A stretch of DNA of 64,000 nt. Source: Ottelia alismoides. Taxonomy: Eukaryota > Streptophyta > Magnoliopsida > Alismatales > Hydrocharitaceae. The position numbers were made by a program, and so were the translations under genes. Shown piece by piece: positions 10,267 to 22,299 of this stretch. The notes under the pieces were generated by a model. It made no database searches and was not told the DNA's origin. It worked only from the letters and a program-made list of their open reading frames with translations. Position 1 is the stretch's first letter; every line of letters begins with the position of its first letter. The stretch covers positions 326,001-390,000 of the forward strand of contig JAZKJV010010760.1 of assembly GCA_037367405.1 (NCBI GenBank), read 5' to 3'.

Positions 10267-11586
10267 TTCAACTACACAACTCTTGAGCTAATGACCATAA
10301 AGGATCGTTCGTTAATCTTGTCAATGTATTTAAGTGATCAATCAGTCTATCAGAGCGATTAAGCGAGCTATTGGGAACTCAATGCTCATAGGAGACTGGC
10401 CCAATCCTGCAGCCAGTTTTTCCTAGACAGTATGGATTGCGGACTGTTTACCGGCTACCCAATCAATCCACTCTACTAACAAAGTCCTGGACCAATTACC
10501 GGCTACCTAGTGAAATCCTCACTGGAGAACAACCAATCTAAAGTCGGTAGTCTGAAAGGAGTTCAAGTATGGCTCTAGCCTAATGTACGGGTCACTCTCT
10601 CACTACAAACAAACCAACCAATGAGGGGGTGACTCTCCCCAAAACAAGATTTTATGATGAAGTGTGTTTTAGGGTCCAATTTGCATCAGCAGTCCCAATT
10701 TTATTATTTTCACTTTTTTAGATACTTTCAAATAAAAGCAACGCTTAACAAATTTTTCGATTTCCTTTGGTTATTTTAAGTCCAAAAAAACAGGGGGAGG
10801 AAGTAGAAAAAGCCGATGCATGATCAAACACGATGATGCATGCAGAGAAAGAAATGCATACCTATCTCTAGAACTTTACATGCAAGGTGATCCACACATA
10901 AATTAAAGATAGAAAATAAACTAACTTTATGATGCATGAAGAGATCGGCCTTAGACGAGCAATTTCTAATGATCGTGTATAACAATAGCTAATTGATTAG
11001 ATAGAGAGGTCTAAGTCCGGTCTCGGATGTCGATCGGTGTCTGCCACAATGGATCCTGCACGTGGTGTATACGACCTCTTGCGGCACGTGACCACTTAAT
11101 CGATCGAGTTAGTTTTTTTATTAATTATTTTTAACTAGGTCAAATTACAATCTATAGGAACAGACAAGCAGTTAGGTGTTGGGCCTTAGCTATTTACATT
11201 ACAATCAACAGAAATCCTAAGTCTAGGGGCCAAAACTTCGAGAATCAAATAGAAAGTAGAGCGATCAAAACAAAAACCGCAAAAAATACGGTGAGGTCCC
11301 CTGAGCACAACGATGCTCGGTGAAACATACCCTGAAATGTCTGAGTCCAAGAGTGAGTCCAAGTGTCTAAATTATTACGACAACAAGAATTTGCTGAAAA
11401 GTAAACTATATACTCTATTTGCTATAACTAATTCCTGCTCCTCCTCGAGTGCAGGTACACCAACAGAAAGCTGAAGCATCCTCGGGTGGTTCCTCGCACA
11501 CAAAGTGAAATAGAAAGTGTGTCATAAAACGGTTATATTAAGAGGCAAGAATAAGTAAAAATCGAAAAATGACTACTATGTTGTGC
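10267..11586 (-). mobile_element. U2 leader between PBS and gag
   Basis: About 1.3 kb of non-coding leader. A TAGCCGGTAA box (reverse: TTACCGGCTA) occurs at about 10448 and 10497, and twice in the element C leader (about 44594 and 44646). The sequence around it (TGGCCCAATCC...GCCAGT) is also shared. A leader hairpin lies at 11301-11320. No gene is seen. Confidence 0.75.
11301..11320 (-). other. Leader hairpin homologous in position to 1153-1172
   Basis: GAGCA (11303-11307) pairs with TGCTC (11314-11318), extended by a wobble and a C-G pair. In the sense direction GGGGACCTCACC follows, as with the U1 hairpin. Confidence 0.45.
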
Positions 11587-11604
11587 TCCCCAGCAACGAT
11601 GCCA
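11587..11604 (-). other. Primer-binding site of LTR B
   Basis: The minus strand reads TGGCATCGTTGCTGGGGA, three bases from the LTR end. It differs at three positions from the tRNA-Asp-type PBS. Confidence 0.8.
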
Positions 11605-13910
11605 TTCTGATAACACGAAAAATTCAGATTGACTAAGGTGAAAAATAATCAATTTCGTTGTCCCTAATCAATCAATTCGGTCAATCAAGAAAGAAAAAGA
11701 TAAACAACTCAAGACAAAGAGAAAAAACAAGCAAAATGTAAGCGATCTTGCTATTTATTTTTACCTGGTATAGTAACCTGGGTCGAAATAGGAGCATGGA
11801 AATGTATGAAGTAGCCAAATTTCTATAACAAAATAAAATATTTTTTTAAGGTTCTAATGTTGCAAATTTTTATATTTTTAATAAAGAAATAAATCAAACA
11901 ATTAAAAAATAAATCACACAATAAGCTTTTTGAATTTTTTATTTAAGACTAAAAATGCTTAAAAATTTAAATAAAAATATTTTTGGGGTTTTAATGTTTT
12001 AAAGTGTTTTGGGTAATTTTCTAGGGTTTTGCAAATATTTTTTCAATTTTATAAAATGAAACAAAGGAGAAAACTACAAACAATGCCCATCCATGAATAA
12101 ATTGCAAATTAAAATTACTCAAAGTGCCCTAAAGTCTTAGGAGGCAATTTTATTTAAACCAGAAAGAAAATGCTACAAATAGGAACTGAAATGATATTTT
12201 TTTATTTTTCTTGATATTATTTTTATAAGTTTTTAGGTCTTTTGTATTTTTTATGGTTTTATGGTCAGATTCTAAGAAAATTGCTACCAGAAGAAAAAAC
12301 ACACAAAAACACACAAACAAGAATTTTTATGGAATTTTTAAGTAATGTTTCGAATTTGTATGTATTTTTTAAAATAAACAGTACACATTTTAGGAATTTT
12401 TGATTAATCAAAAATAATAAATACAATAAAATCAATCCATAAAAATCACCAAAAATACAACGTATCAATAGAAGCGAACAACAATTTTTAGAGAATTTTT
12501 GGAATTAATTTGGTATTTATTAAATTAAACAAGAGACATACAACTCATAGGGACCTACTTGCAGTTAAAATAAAGATCCAGGCCAAATAGTAACACAAGT
12601 AAAAAGAACAAAGCAAAAGTTGTAAAATGTCTAGGTAAACTCGTGCGCAACACATGAGTCATGCTAACAGGGTATGAATGCAAATCTCACAAACCTGCCA
12701 TTTAAATCATAACATCCAAGAAGTACAGGGCACGATATGCAAATAACCTAGAAAGGCACGTGGGACTACAAGTCAGTTCACACAAACTGGACTAAAATGC
12801 AAATACTAAAAACGACAAGGCCTAACTACAAACTATCCGAAGTAATTTAAACTACGATAAATATTTACATGACTAAATAGAAAACATAAAACAAATAGGG
12901 GCCTAAGTAAACTTTACCCCTTATTAAGGCATTATCCAATGACTGAGAGGTCTCCACTAATGGATGGACGACTGAGATTGAGGGATACCCCTTCGACGAT
13001 GAATGGTGGTGAAGCGATCCTCAGATAGATCTGACAGTCAAGGCTCCCCTGCTGGCAGATGGTTGAGATTAGAATTGGGGAGAGCCTCGATCAGAAGGTA
13101 TATGAGACATCTGGAAGAACCACCGAAGAATTTGCCTCCAACGAGTTTTAATTGGCCAATATAGGCTGCAGGAACGTCCTCCGGAGCTGCTCTGATGGGG
13201 GAAAGATCGTCGACGATGGTCCGCAATTGCTGGTGGTCTCAATAGGATCCAGGACCAAGGAGCCAGTCTTTGAGCTAAGTGGATGCCTGGAGCTGCTGTA
13301 GCTGATTCCTTAACCTCCAGATGAGGTCTGTTGGTGCTTCAACCCTGCAGGAGAAAGTGTATGCTTGGAGATAATGCTACGATAAGGGGTGAGAGCACCA
13401 ATGTTGTCGCAAACAGGGGGGGTGAGTGGGCAAGGCCTCAATGATATGGTAGAAAATACATGCTGCTTGACTCCAATCCGGCGATTGGAGTCAAGAGGGA
13501 GATTGCGGAGCACGCGAAGAACTGGAGGAAGGTCAGGTGAGTGTGAGCGAATGTCAGAGCGAGGTGACGACATGGGGTAAATATCGGTTCATTGGAGTGT
13601 AAGTATAATGTGGGTGAATGATCGAATCGAGCGGGAGATGCAGGTAGAATGAGTGCCTAAAGATGAACGAGGTCGCCTGGGGGTGCGGATGAGGTCCATG
13701 GTGGTGATTGCCTCAATGGAGCGGTGCGACCAGAGGTTGGAGCTCCTCACGGTGGAGCAGAGACGAATCTCACCGGACCTGGGGTTTGCAACGCTCCAAA
13801 TGCTAACCTACCCCTCTCCCTCTCATGCTGTCACTCTGAAATGGGGAAGGCAAGTGTAATGGAGGTGGTGGAGCAACCGAAGGTGGTGGAAAAGGGGAGG
13901 GGTGCACATG

Positions 13911-13920
13911 TTTTATAGGC
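13911..13920 (-). promoter_or_regulatory. TATA box of LTR B
   Basis: The minus strand reads GCCTATAAAACATG, an almost ideal plant TATA box at the upstream edge of the GC-rich block. Transcription would start about 30 bp to the left, near 13880. The equivalent in the solo LTR (about 17655) has decayed to CCTACTTAACC. Confidence 0.6.
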
Positions 13921-14100
13921 GTGGTAGGTCAGGGAAGAATGGAGGAGAGCCCGCGAACACAGGCACAGATCGACTGGGAAAAGATCGGGCGTGGATTAGG
14001 CATTTGTGCCCCTTAATCAGGGTTTCTAATCAGAAGGAATGGTGCCATGATCGAGTCAGGAAAATTGGGTGAAAATCGGGGCAAACCCGATTTGGGCGAA

Positions 14101-14135
14101 AAGGAGGGGACCAGTTGACCGGAGTCAACAGAGCT
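14101..14135 (-). promoter_or_regulatory. Decayed palindrome module in LTR B
   Basis: GTTGAC at 14104 pairs with GTCAAC at 14114 (opposed W-box cores). Beside it only half of the G-box palindrome survives, ATTGGTCCAGGTC on the minus strand. It lies about 190 bp upstream of the TATA box. Confidence 0.45.
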
Positions 14136-14700
14136 GACCTGGACCAATCTAAAGCGGCGGGGGAAAAGGACAAGATAGTCTAAAGGATAAAATAGAGAAG
14201 GAAATAAAGATATTTAAATTTAAAATAATAATGAATTTAAATTTAAATGTATAAAATGAATTTTTGATTATTTTCATATTATTTTCCTATGATTCTTAAT
14301 TATTTTTATGAAAAATTAATTAGTATATGTACAATATACAATAATATGTACAAGTATATATACATATGTATTACGTACAAGTATTTTTATTATTTTATTT
14401 TTACAGAAATAACCCCATTTTATATTTTATTTATTTACAAGGTAATTTTACGAGTACAAACATTTTTTATTTTATTTTTATAAAATGTTTATATGTAATA
14501 AATAGGGAGTGTGCTATATACACATGTATTTTATACAATGAATGGGGAATTTTTATTTTTATTTTTATTTAATTTTTCTGATTTTGTTTTTATTTTATAT
14601 TGTTTCTAGAAATATGTACAAGGGAGTAAAAATAATATTTTTATTCTATTTTGTCAAAAATAGTTATGTACAGATATAGGTAATATGCACAACACAAAGT

Positions 14701-15240
14701 GAACCCTATCTCTCTCTATTTATTTTATTTTGCGATCAGGTCAAGGCTTGACCTTCTCTTAGGGTTTGGGTCACTCTTTATTTATTCTAAATACCTCCTT
14801 CCTTTTTCTTTTCCTTTATTCTTTTATTTTTGCCAAAAATGCATGCTAAATATGCAATATTAACTCAGTCATGCAATTTGCTAAGTTATTATTTTTACAA
14901 GTATTTACATGATGCTTTGCCAAGATAAATAGCTAAAATAAAAGAATAAAGAGTGCGAATCAGGGATTCATTTTTTACACAAGAATTTTGTTAATAAATG
15001 TTATGTACAGATAATTTGGTAATGAATAAAGTAATGAAAGAATTGTGTTGTAGACAATAAAATACAAGTGTTGAATATACATGCGACATGTGTATTTTCT
15101 AAAGTTTTTGGTGTTTTTGTCCTTATCTCCCCCTACTTTATTCCTTGTCGTTCAGGCCATGTCTTGACCTTCTCTCGAGGTTTCAGCCTGTATCTATTAC
15201 ATATATACAGTCTTGTATTTTCTTTGTTTTTCCATTTATT
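14701..15240 (-). repeat. Duplicated U3 box in LTR B
   Basis: The palindrome GGTCAAG-N-CTTGACC with its CTTCTCTNGGGTTT flank occurs at 14739-14753, and again, mutated, at 15155-15169. Other LTRs of the window have it once (40488-40502, 49051-49065, 52488-52502, 57096-57110). Both copies are followed by a T-rich stretch and an ACAATATT-like end, so a segment of about 400 bp seems to have been duplicated and then diverged. Confidence 0.5.
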
Positions 15241-15388
15241 TATTTTAGATTAAAATAATAATAAATATACAATATTTACACAAGGATGTTGGTTAGCAAG
15301 ATTATGGATTTATTGATATATACATGTGTTTTGTAAGGGATTTTAAGCTAAAATAAATTAATAAAGATGATGAAATGAAGATTCATCA

Positions 15389-15420
15389 CCCTCCTATGCT
15401 TTACCTTTCCTAGTCCCTTA
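15389..15420 (-). other. Polypurine tract next to LTR B
   Basis: The minus strand reads GGAAAGGTAAAGCATAGGAG followed by GG, then the LTR start TGATGAATC. It is the plus-strand primer site of U3. Confidence 0.7.
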
Positions 15421-16233
15421 GAAAACTTTTATTTGAAAGAATAAGTTAATAAAAGAAAAAGAAAAGAATAAAGGAAAAATAAAGAACTTAGAACAACATT
15501 GAGTATTAGACTTATTTTCATAAAATTTTAGTGTGGATCTCGGTCAGTCCTTTTGATTATTCGTGTGGAGGAACCTTAATGGGAAATGGATTTAAAACCT
15601 AACAATCCTCAAGTTCCATAAGACTACTATTCAAATCGCCTCAACCGTTAGGTTAGAACAAGTCTACATACACAAATTCTTATGACTATGAATCTATACT
15701 TGTGTGGTGTAAGTGAATAGCTCCTCACCTCAAAAGTGGCAAAGAAACAGCCTCCCTCAGCAAGGTAACTCTAGTCCCTCAGTCTAGCAACTCTTTCCTC
15801 GAGGAGCGGAGATATTCCCTTTTAAGTTCAAGTGCAACTAGCTCAAGAAGAGGAGATGGAGAAAAGAATGGACGGTAGCCAGTGTAGCTACCTATCCTTG
15901 GATGCATGACCAATGTAGCCAATTATCCAACTACAAGCCCACAATAATTTGACTTTGAAGCTCATCCCTGTATATACACTCTAGCAGGCATTTTACTTTT
16001 CAATCAGGCCTATCCACTTTTGGAGATTCTGCATTTTTTGAATATATACATGGGTGCAACATGTACATAAGGAGTTTTTCTTATGAGCAAGTAGACTATC
16101 CATCTTTTGAAGAATTATTACATCTCCACAACATCCTGTCTTTGGACCTCAATGCCACTAGACTTGATTTTGATGCAATACCATCCTTAGAGGAAGAAGG
16201 ATGTTCCCACTATTTACACACCTGTGTGCTACC
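15389..16233 (-). mobile_element. U3 3' region, left part (before the solo LTR)
   Basis: This is homologous to 57347-58200 of U5, with the conserved block at about 15796-15930. It stops at CTACC (16229-16233), where a plus-strand LTR is inserted; the sequence resumes at 20066. The ORF at 16061-16306 crosses this insertion border and is not a gene. Confidence 0.8.
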
Positions 16234-19200
16234 TGATGAAGCCACATTTCATCATCTTTATTCTATCATTTTGGCACTTAAAACCCTAGCAAATACCTGT
16301 AAATAGCATTAATTCCACCATATTAGCATCCATGCATGAGCATCTAATTAGTGTGTAAATTACTGTAATTAAAGCCAAAATTATAGAATAAATAAAGAAA
16401 AGAAAAAGAATAAAATATTGTAAATATTTTATGACCCAAAACCCCGAGACCTAGGCATCTTGATGAATAGGTCGACAAGGAATAAAGTAGGGGGAGATAA
16501 GGGCCAAAACACAGATAAAATGCCTATACATTTCATTCATTCTTTATTCATTTTTGGGACCTATTTTTGGTTCCACTTTTTATACATCAAGTAAAGAAAC
16601 TTTATACATGAAAGTTGTGGATAAATTAATAAAGAAAAATACAAAATTTATTTCACTGAAAAATAATGTACAGATGAAAAGTTATAGTCTGAATAAAAAT
16701 CCAGAATCCCAACTTCCCAGACCTATATCTCACAATTGACAACTCCAAATGCAGCATACTCACCTTTAATTGTATATAGAATAAAATAAACTATTTAATG
16801 GTGATGGTTTCGCACTTGGAGGAGCTACGGTTTGAAAGTTGAGTTTTGGACCCACATTGTACACTTGTACTGAATAAAATATTCAATTTATTCTTTGATC
16901 ATTATTTATTCATTTTTATATTTTTATAATGTTGTAAATATTACTTATAATAATTATGTACATTAAAATAAGAATAAAAACCTAAATCAAAATAAAAATA
17001 AAAATACTTGTATAAATCCAATACATAGGTACTTTACCTATATACATACCTATATAAAACATACTTGTATTTTATTGAATATACAAGACATATCAGAAAA
17101 ATAAAATAAAAATATCTTTATGTATATAAAAGTATGTTATAATTCTATAAAATCATAAACATCAATAATAATACTATAAATACCTAAATAAAAATATAAG
17201 ACTAAAATATATAGGTATATATACAATAAAGGGCATAAATGCAAACTTGTAAAAATACATCTCAGAAAAATAAATAAAAATCACTAAAAAATTCTTCATA
17301 AAATAACAAACATTTTTTATTTTATAACCTAAAATCAATAAATTCATTTACTATTTTAATTTGATTTTACAAATAATTTCCATTCTGAATTTCCTGGTTG
17401 GTCCACGTGGACCAACCAGGCGCGGTCTAGAGTTGACCTCGGTCAACTCCCCCGACCAAAGCCTGCCACCTTCTGACAGCCCGATTTCGCCCCGATTTCA
17501 CCCAATTTCCGAGCTCGACCCGTTCATCTTCACCCCTCGATTCCTTCTTGGGAATTCATCTCTGATCATCCCTCTCCCACGCCATCTCTTCAAATCACGC
17601 CAGATCCCCATCATTTGCGCGTGGAGCTCGCTTGAAGGAGACGCCATCGCCACCTACTTAACCAACCCCCCATCTTCCTCCCCAAGTTTGAACACCTTCG
17701 GTCCACCCTTCAGCGCCATTCCAGTGCTCTTGAGCTCCGTGGAGGTGACAGCTCCACCGCCAGCCCTTCAGCCAAGGCGCGCGAAGTCGGAGGCGTCTCC
17801 AACACCTCCCGCAACTCCGGCGGTCGAGGTACTCTTCTCTCCGGTCCACACCGTCGAGGATGCCATTTCCCCCTTTTCTTTTTCGTGCATTAGCTTAGTC
17901 TTAGCCTTAGGATTAAAAACCCCCAAAAAAATTCGAAGTTCCATCGCCTATCGCGCCCGATCCATCAACCTCGCCGGAGCGCAACTCCGGCCGAACTCCA
18001 ACCCTTCGTCCAACGCCACCTCGTCGCCACCGCGGGGTCCAGGCAACTTGCCCTGGACCCTCTCACCTTGTTTCGCAGGTACCTGGAGCATCACAGCGCC
18101 TGGGGGCTCGGATTCGACATCCGCCGGAGATACCTGGAGCTTCTAGCTCCGCCGCCTTCGCAGCAACACCCCAGAGCTTCTCCGGCGATTTTGAGAGCCC
18201 CAGACGCCAGAGCATCACCGCAGGAGTCTCCCGGACCTTCTTGGAGCGGCCCAGACCACCGGAGGCGCGTCAACTGGCCGGAGGAACTTCGCCGCAGCGG
18301 AGTTCTTCCCTGTTCTTCCTCCGTGTGTCTCCACCGTCCGATCCTCGGCCCGCTCCAGATCAAGCCACAGCCGTCAGATCTTGGCACGCGTCCACCGTCG
18401 ATATCTTCCCCAGATCTGATCTCAGCCGCTGATCGCCGAACCGTCATCGCGCGTTGTGCGTGCGCCACGTGGATAAGTGAGCGGTTCTCCACCGTTCGAT
18501 CACGCACGAGGAGATAAGGCGTGGGTATTTTGCACTCCTACCCTCGCCATTTTTGCATTTAATATTTAGTCTATAAACTTGTATCTGTAGTTTAAATATT
18601 TTGTAATATTTGCAAAACAACCCCCAGACTTTTCTTATTTGCATTTGGGTCCTTTGCCACGTCACCTCACGTGACCTGTACACGTGAGGGGGTGGGCATT
18701 TTGCAAGGAAAACCCCGGTTGTTTATGTATTTCGTTTAAGTCCATGAACATTTATTTCAAGTTGTAATATTTTGGAGAAATTGCATCGAACCCCCCTGAG
18801 CTTTGTAATATTGCAAAAATACCCCTCCCAGGCGCGTGCAAGTCACGCGTCCTGTGGGTAAATTGCACATATACCCTTGCGGGTTTGGATATTTATGTTT
18901 AATCCTTAAAATGCAAGTTTCAGAGTAATATTTTGTGGCAAAATTGCGTACGTGCCCCTGGATGTTTCATTATTTGCACATATGCCCTTGCCAGCACTGT
19001 TTGATGATTGGAGTCTTGTTCTAATTAATTAAAATATCATTTTAACTCCAAAAATTCCACAAAAATAGGGTTAAGCTCCTGTTGTCCTATATTTTGACGC
19101 CCTATTTTTAGTTTTCAATTTTATCACTTTTCATTATTTATAAAAAAAACAAAAACATGTCTTTTTCCTACTGTCTAGCTTAGAAAATACCAAAAAAATA

Positions 19201-20065
19201 TTAAAACACCTCTAAAAATTCCAAAAAAATTACCTAGTGTCTATTTTATCCTATTCTAGTGTCAGTCCAAAAACCATTAAAAATTTCAAAAGAAAAACAC
19301 TAAAAAATTAAAAACACTTAAAAACTTCAAAAAAATATATAAAATAGTAGAAAAATCCAAAAAATATAAACTCAGGTTCTGTTTGTCATTTATTTTATAC
19401 TCTTTATCAGAAAAATAGTGTGAAATATTTTTGCTACTGGTTGGTATTTTTAAATTGCATTTTTGTCACAGCCAGCATGATTTCCACTGTTTTGCCTTAT
19501 TTAGTTATTTAAAAATACCAAAAACATCTTGAAAAATCCTCAAAAATCACAAAAACAGTAAAAAACCTTAAAAATACCAAAAACATTTATTTTCTGAATT
19601 TTTGAGCATTTTTGTGCATTTTTATAAATCTTTCACTTTGCCTTTTATTATATTGCCTTTACTTTCCAATATTAAAAAAAAAAAGAAAAAAAATATAAAA
19701 TATAAAAATCAGAAAAATCAAAAATCAAAATACAAAATTAAAAATTAAATAAAAAAAAATTTTAAAAATTAAAAACCCACAAAAATTTGATTGACTTGCT
19801 TGCTTAGTGTAGACACCTCATACACTCATACACTTTAGCATTTTGCTAGGACTACACTGTTTGTTCCCTGTGTTCGAACTCTCTGCATACTTGCCTATAT
19901 ACATCTTTTGTGCAGAGTTAAAAATAAATTTTAACTCCACATTGTTTCTAATTCATTGATCTTAGTGTGGGTTAATTGTTGATCTTAGCCGGATTTAGTG
20001 TGGTTGATACACCGACTGAGTTCACATTTGTGTGAATTTAAGACCGCCTGTTTTCGGTTGAATCA
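16234..20065 (+). mobile_element. Solo LTR (3832 bp), Athila-like, subfamily 1, with 5-bp TSD
   Basis: It starts TGATGAAGCCACATTTCATC and ends GGTTGAATCA. The direct repeat CTACC flanks it at 16229-16233 and 20066-20070, and removing it rejoins the U3 3' region as seen intact at 58180-58220. There is no PBS or internal region, so it is the product of LTR-LTR recombination of a former full element. The promoter module is at 17393-17449. The GC-rich stretch 17430-18520 holds a 261-codon frame (17361-18146) that LTR A and B do not preserve. It is AT-rich at 16880-17380 and 19040-19780. Confidence 0.9.
17393..17449 (+). promoter_or_regulatory. Paired palindromes in the solo LTR: G-box then W-box
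   Basis: The perfect 28-bp palindrome (half CCTGGTTGGTCCAC) at 17393-17420 is identical to that of LTR A. Ten bases on, GAGTTGACC (17430-17438) and GGTCAACTC (17441-17449) form a perfect 9-bp palindrome with a 2-bp centre, holding two opposed TTGACC W-box cores. Confidence 0.65.
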
Positions 20066-21340
20066 CTACCCCAAGACAAAGGATTATGCCCCCTCAGCAC
20101 CTCATCCATGAAAATCTACGTGTAGAGATCTTGTCCAAGATAATATGTGGTCTAGAAGAATCATGCATGTGTTGTTAAATATTTTACTTAGACTAATCAA
20201 GATTCCATGCAAACATAGTCTTGTAAATTCTAAGAATTATGTTTTTAAGACCTGAAAAGTCTCAACTCCAGTTTTTATAAGGTTCCTCCTAAATTAAGTG
20301 GATTAAGGTCATAACCAAGCTCCATTCTTCAATTTTATTCCAAACTAGTTTGAATGTCAATACTATTCTGAAAAGTGCACATGCAGATGCAAGAAGTATA
20401 TACAAAACATTTTTTAAGGGTTAGTAAATATATATACACGTATATAAAGGATTATACAATTTATATACAATATTTTACAAGGGAATTTTAGATACAAGTT
20501 TTTATAAAGAATTTTTATAGGAGTGAATATGATCAAAGTTTTTATACACACATGGTTTTTACGATATATATATCCCATAATTTATATCCTTCTAAAATTT
20601 CTTTTACAATAATATACAACACATTTTTAATAGCCATTTTAATAAAAGTACGAGTTATGGCTAAAGTATATATACAATATATATGACACCCCCTATACTT
20701 AGCTCAAACTATGTCCTAATAGTGATCAAAGAGGTATAAAGGAAGACATAACTCGTGCTAAGTATAGAAAAATGAAAAGAATACTATACGACAACAACTC
20801 AAGGAATAGATGAAAGGAATAAAAGTCGGTGATCCCCCCTATAGTTAGGACCAAATAGTCCTAAGTATAGAAGACTGCACAAATAGGGAAAACCAATGGA
20901 AAGAATGAACAACTCAATGACTCAACTTGTTATCCCCTATACTTACGGTAAAAGGTCTATAAGTATAGAAAAGAATATATACATGTTGAAGGACAAGCGA
21001 GAGATCCGAAGAAGAGAAAATAAAAACAAAAAAACGGGATGAACAACATAACCCCCCCTATACTTAGGGTAAGGGATCCCTAAGTATAAGCAACAACAAG
21101 AGTGATGAAACATGACGAGTATGAACAACTCCAATCATTCACGTCCCCTATACTTAGGATAGAGTGCATCCTAAGTATAACACACACACATAGAAAATAG
21201 GTAAAAAATAAAAATGGAAGAAGAAAGAATAAAATGAAAGGATATGTACAAGAGAAATCAACTCATGTATCTGACACATAAGATGCCAAGAAGTCATCAT
21301 TTGATGCCATAGATATATAATCAACCACAGACTTGAATGT
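20066..21340 (-). mobile_element. U3 3' region, right part
   Basis: This continues the 3' region from 16233 after the solo LTR. It is AT-rich up to about 20690, then the hairpin array. The stretch 21240-21340 precedes the end of pol. No gene is seen. Confidence 0.75.
20690..21180 (-). repeat. Hairpin array with G-tract arms (copy 2)
   Basis: Five hairpins start near 20693 (large, about 80 nt, outer arms TATACTTAGC/GCTAAGTATA and inner arms ATGTC/GACAT), 20838, 20936, 21057 and 21148. Each has the C-rich string (C)CCCCTATACTTAGG on the plus strand. Inner stems include GGAC/GTCC and GGAT/ATCC. Confidence 0.75.
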
Positions 21341-22176
21341 ATTATGATCTAGATATGGCTTCAACAACTATCCGTTCACGACAAATAGCTGTGTGTCAGA
21401 TGACAACCCAGATATGACAATACTGCCATTGTCACACACAACTCTCACAATGACGGTCCTGACCATTTGCTTTCCAATTTCCCTAGAAAGAACTTCTACT
21501 TAGCATCAAATAACCATACTTTCTGATCAGGGGAGAATGACTTTCTTCTAATATGTCTATCATGCCAACGTTTGACTTTCTTCTTATACATGAGTGAGTT
21601 AACATATGCAAAGTCTTGGAATTCCAGCAATCTATTCAAATCCAACTTCTTATTCTTTCTCGCCTTTTCATAATCAAGATTGAATACACGGAGCCCCCAT
21701 AATTATATGTGAATTAATTGGCAGGTGGCAAGGCTTTCCATACATATGTAGGGAGATATACCCAAAGGAGATTTGTACGATGTCCGATAAGCCCATAGAA
21801 CAGAGTCAAGCATCTGGGACCAGTTCTACCTATTTGGACATACAATTTTTTGCAATATAATATTTATATCCCTATTTGAAATTTTAGCCAAGCCATTAGT
21901 TTGTGGGTGGTAAGGAGACACAACCCAGTGCTCAATGATGTACTCCTTCACAAGCTTCCTTCCCCCATCTGAAATAAGTATCTTGGGGTTCTCGAACCGC
22001 GCAATAATATGGTCCTTAAGAAAGGAACACACCGTACGACTATCAGAGGCTCGGGTGGGGAGAGCCTCCGCCCAACGACTAATGTAATCTATGACAAGCA
22101 TGATGTACTGATATCCCTGACTGATAGGAAATTGGCCCTTGAAGTCTATGCCAAAAGCATTAGAAACATCAGAAAA

Positions 22177-22234
<58 letters not shown>

Positions 22235-22272
22235 GGGGGCATTGTATCTTTGGAACCAATGGTTCCTACCAT
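21340..22272 (-). pseudogene. U3 integrase core and C-terminus
   Basis: The core (22272-21826) shows DFKGQFPISQG, ISDGG and SPYHPQTNGLAKISNRD, the D-D-E region of retroviral integrases. The glutamate position before SNR reads Lys (KISNRD), so the third acidic residue appears lost. A deletion after SDGG removes about 10 residues that U5 keeps (SYFINREVQN). The 5' end of the frame is the TA microsatellite read as Tyr-Ile repeats. Traces of the C-terminal domain continue to about 21390 with frameshifts. Confidence 0.75.
22179..22231. repeat. (TA)26 microsatellite inside integrase
   Basis: This is an uninterrupted TA run of 53 bp. U5 has only a short TATATAT at the same site (about 60188), so the repeat grew here from a few units. 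It stays open on both strands as Tyr-Ile repeats. Confidence 0.9.
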
Positions 22273-22299
22273 CTTATGATATTCAATACAACCTCGAAC

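Larger units (their letters stand above)
11608..15388 (-). repeat. LTR B, full length (3781 bp), subfamily 1
   Basis: On the minus strand it starts TGATGAATC at 15388 and ends CGTGTTATCA at 11608. A PBS lies on its left and a purine tract on its right, so it is shared by U2 and U3. The promoter region has a TATA box (13911-13920) and the palindrome module (14101-14125). The GC-rich part left of the TATA (about 12940-13900) is probably transcribed leader; its small ORFs are not conserved. It is AT-rich elsewhere (11800-12600, 14200-15100). A box normally single near the LTR start occurs twice (see 14701-15240). Confidence 0.85.

Noticed and set aside
17361..18146. 261-codon plus-strand frame in the solo LTR
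   Set aside because: It lies in a GC-rich LTR block, crosses the palindrome and probable promoter, has only Pro/Ser-rich composition, and the homologous parts of LTR A and B contain stops. Treated as chance.
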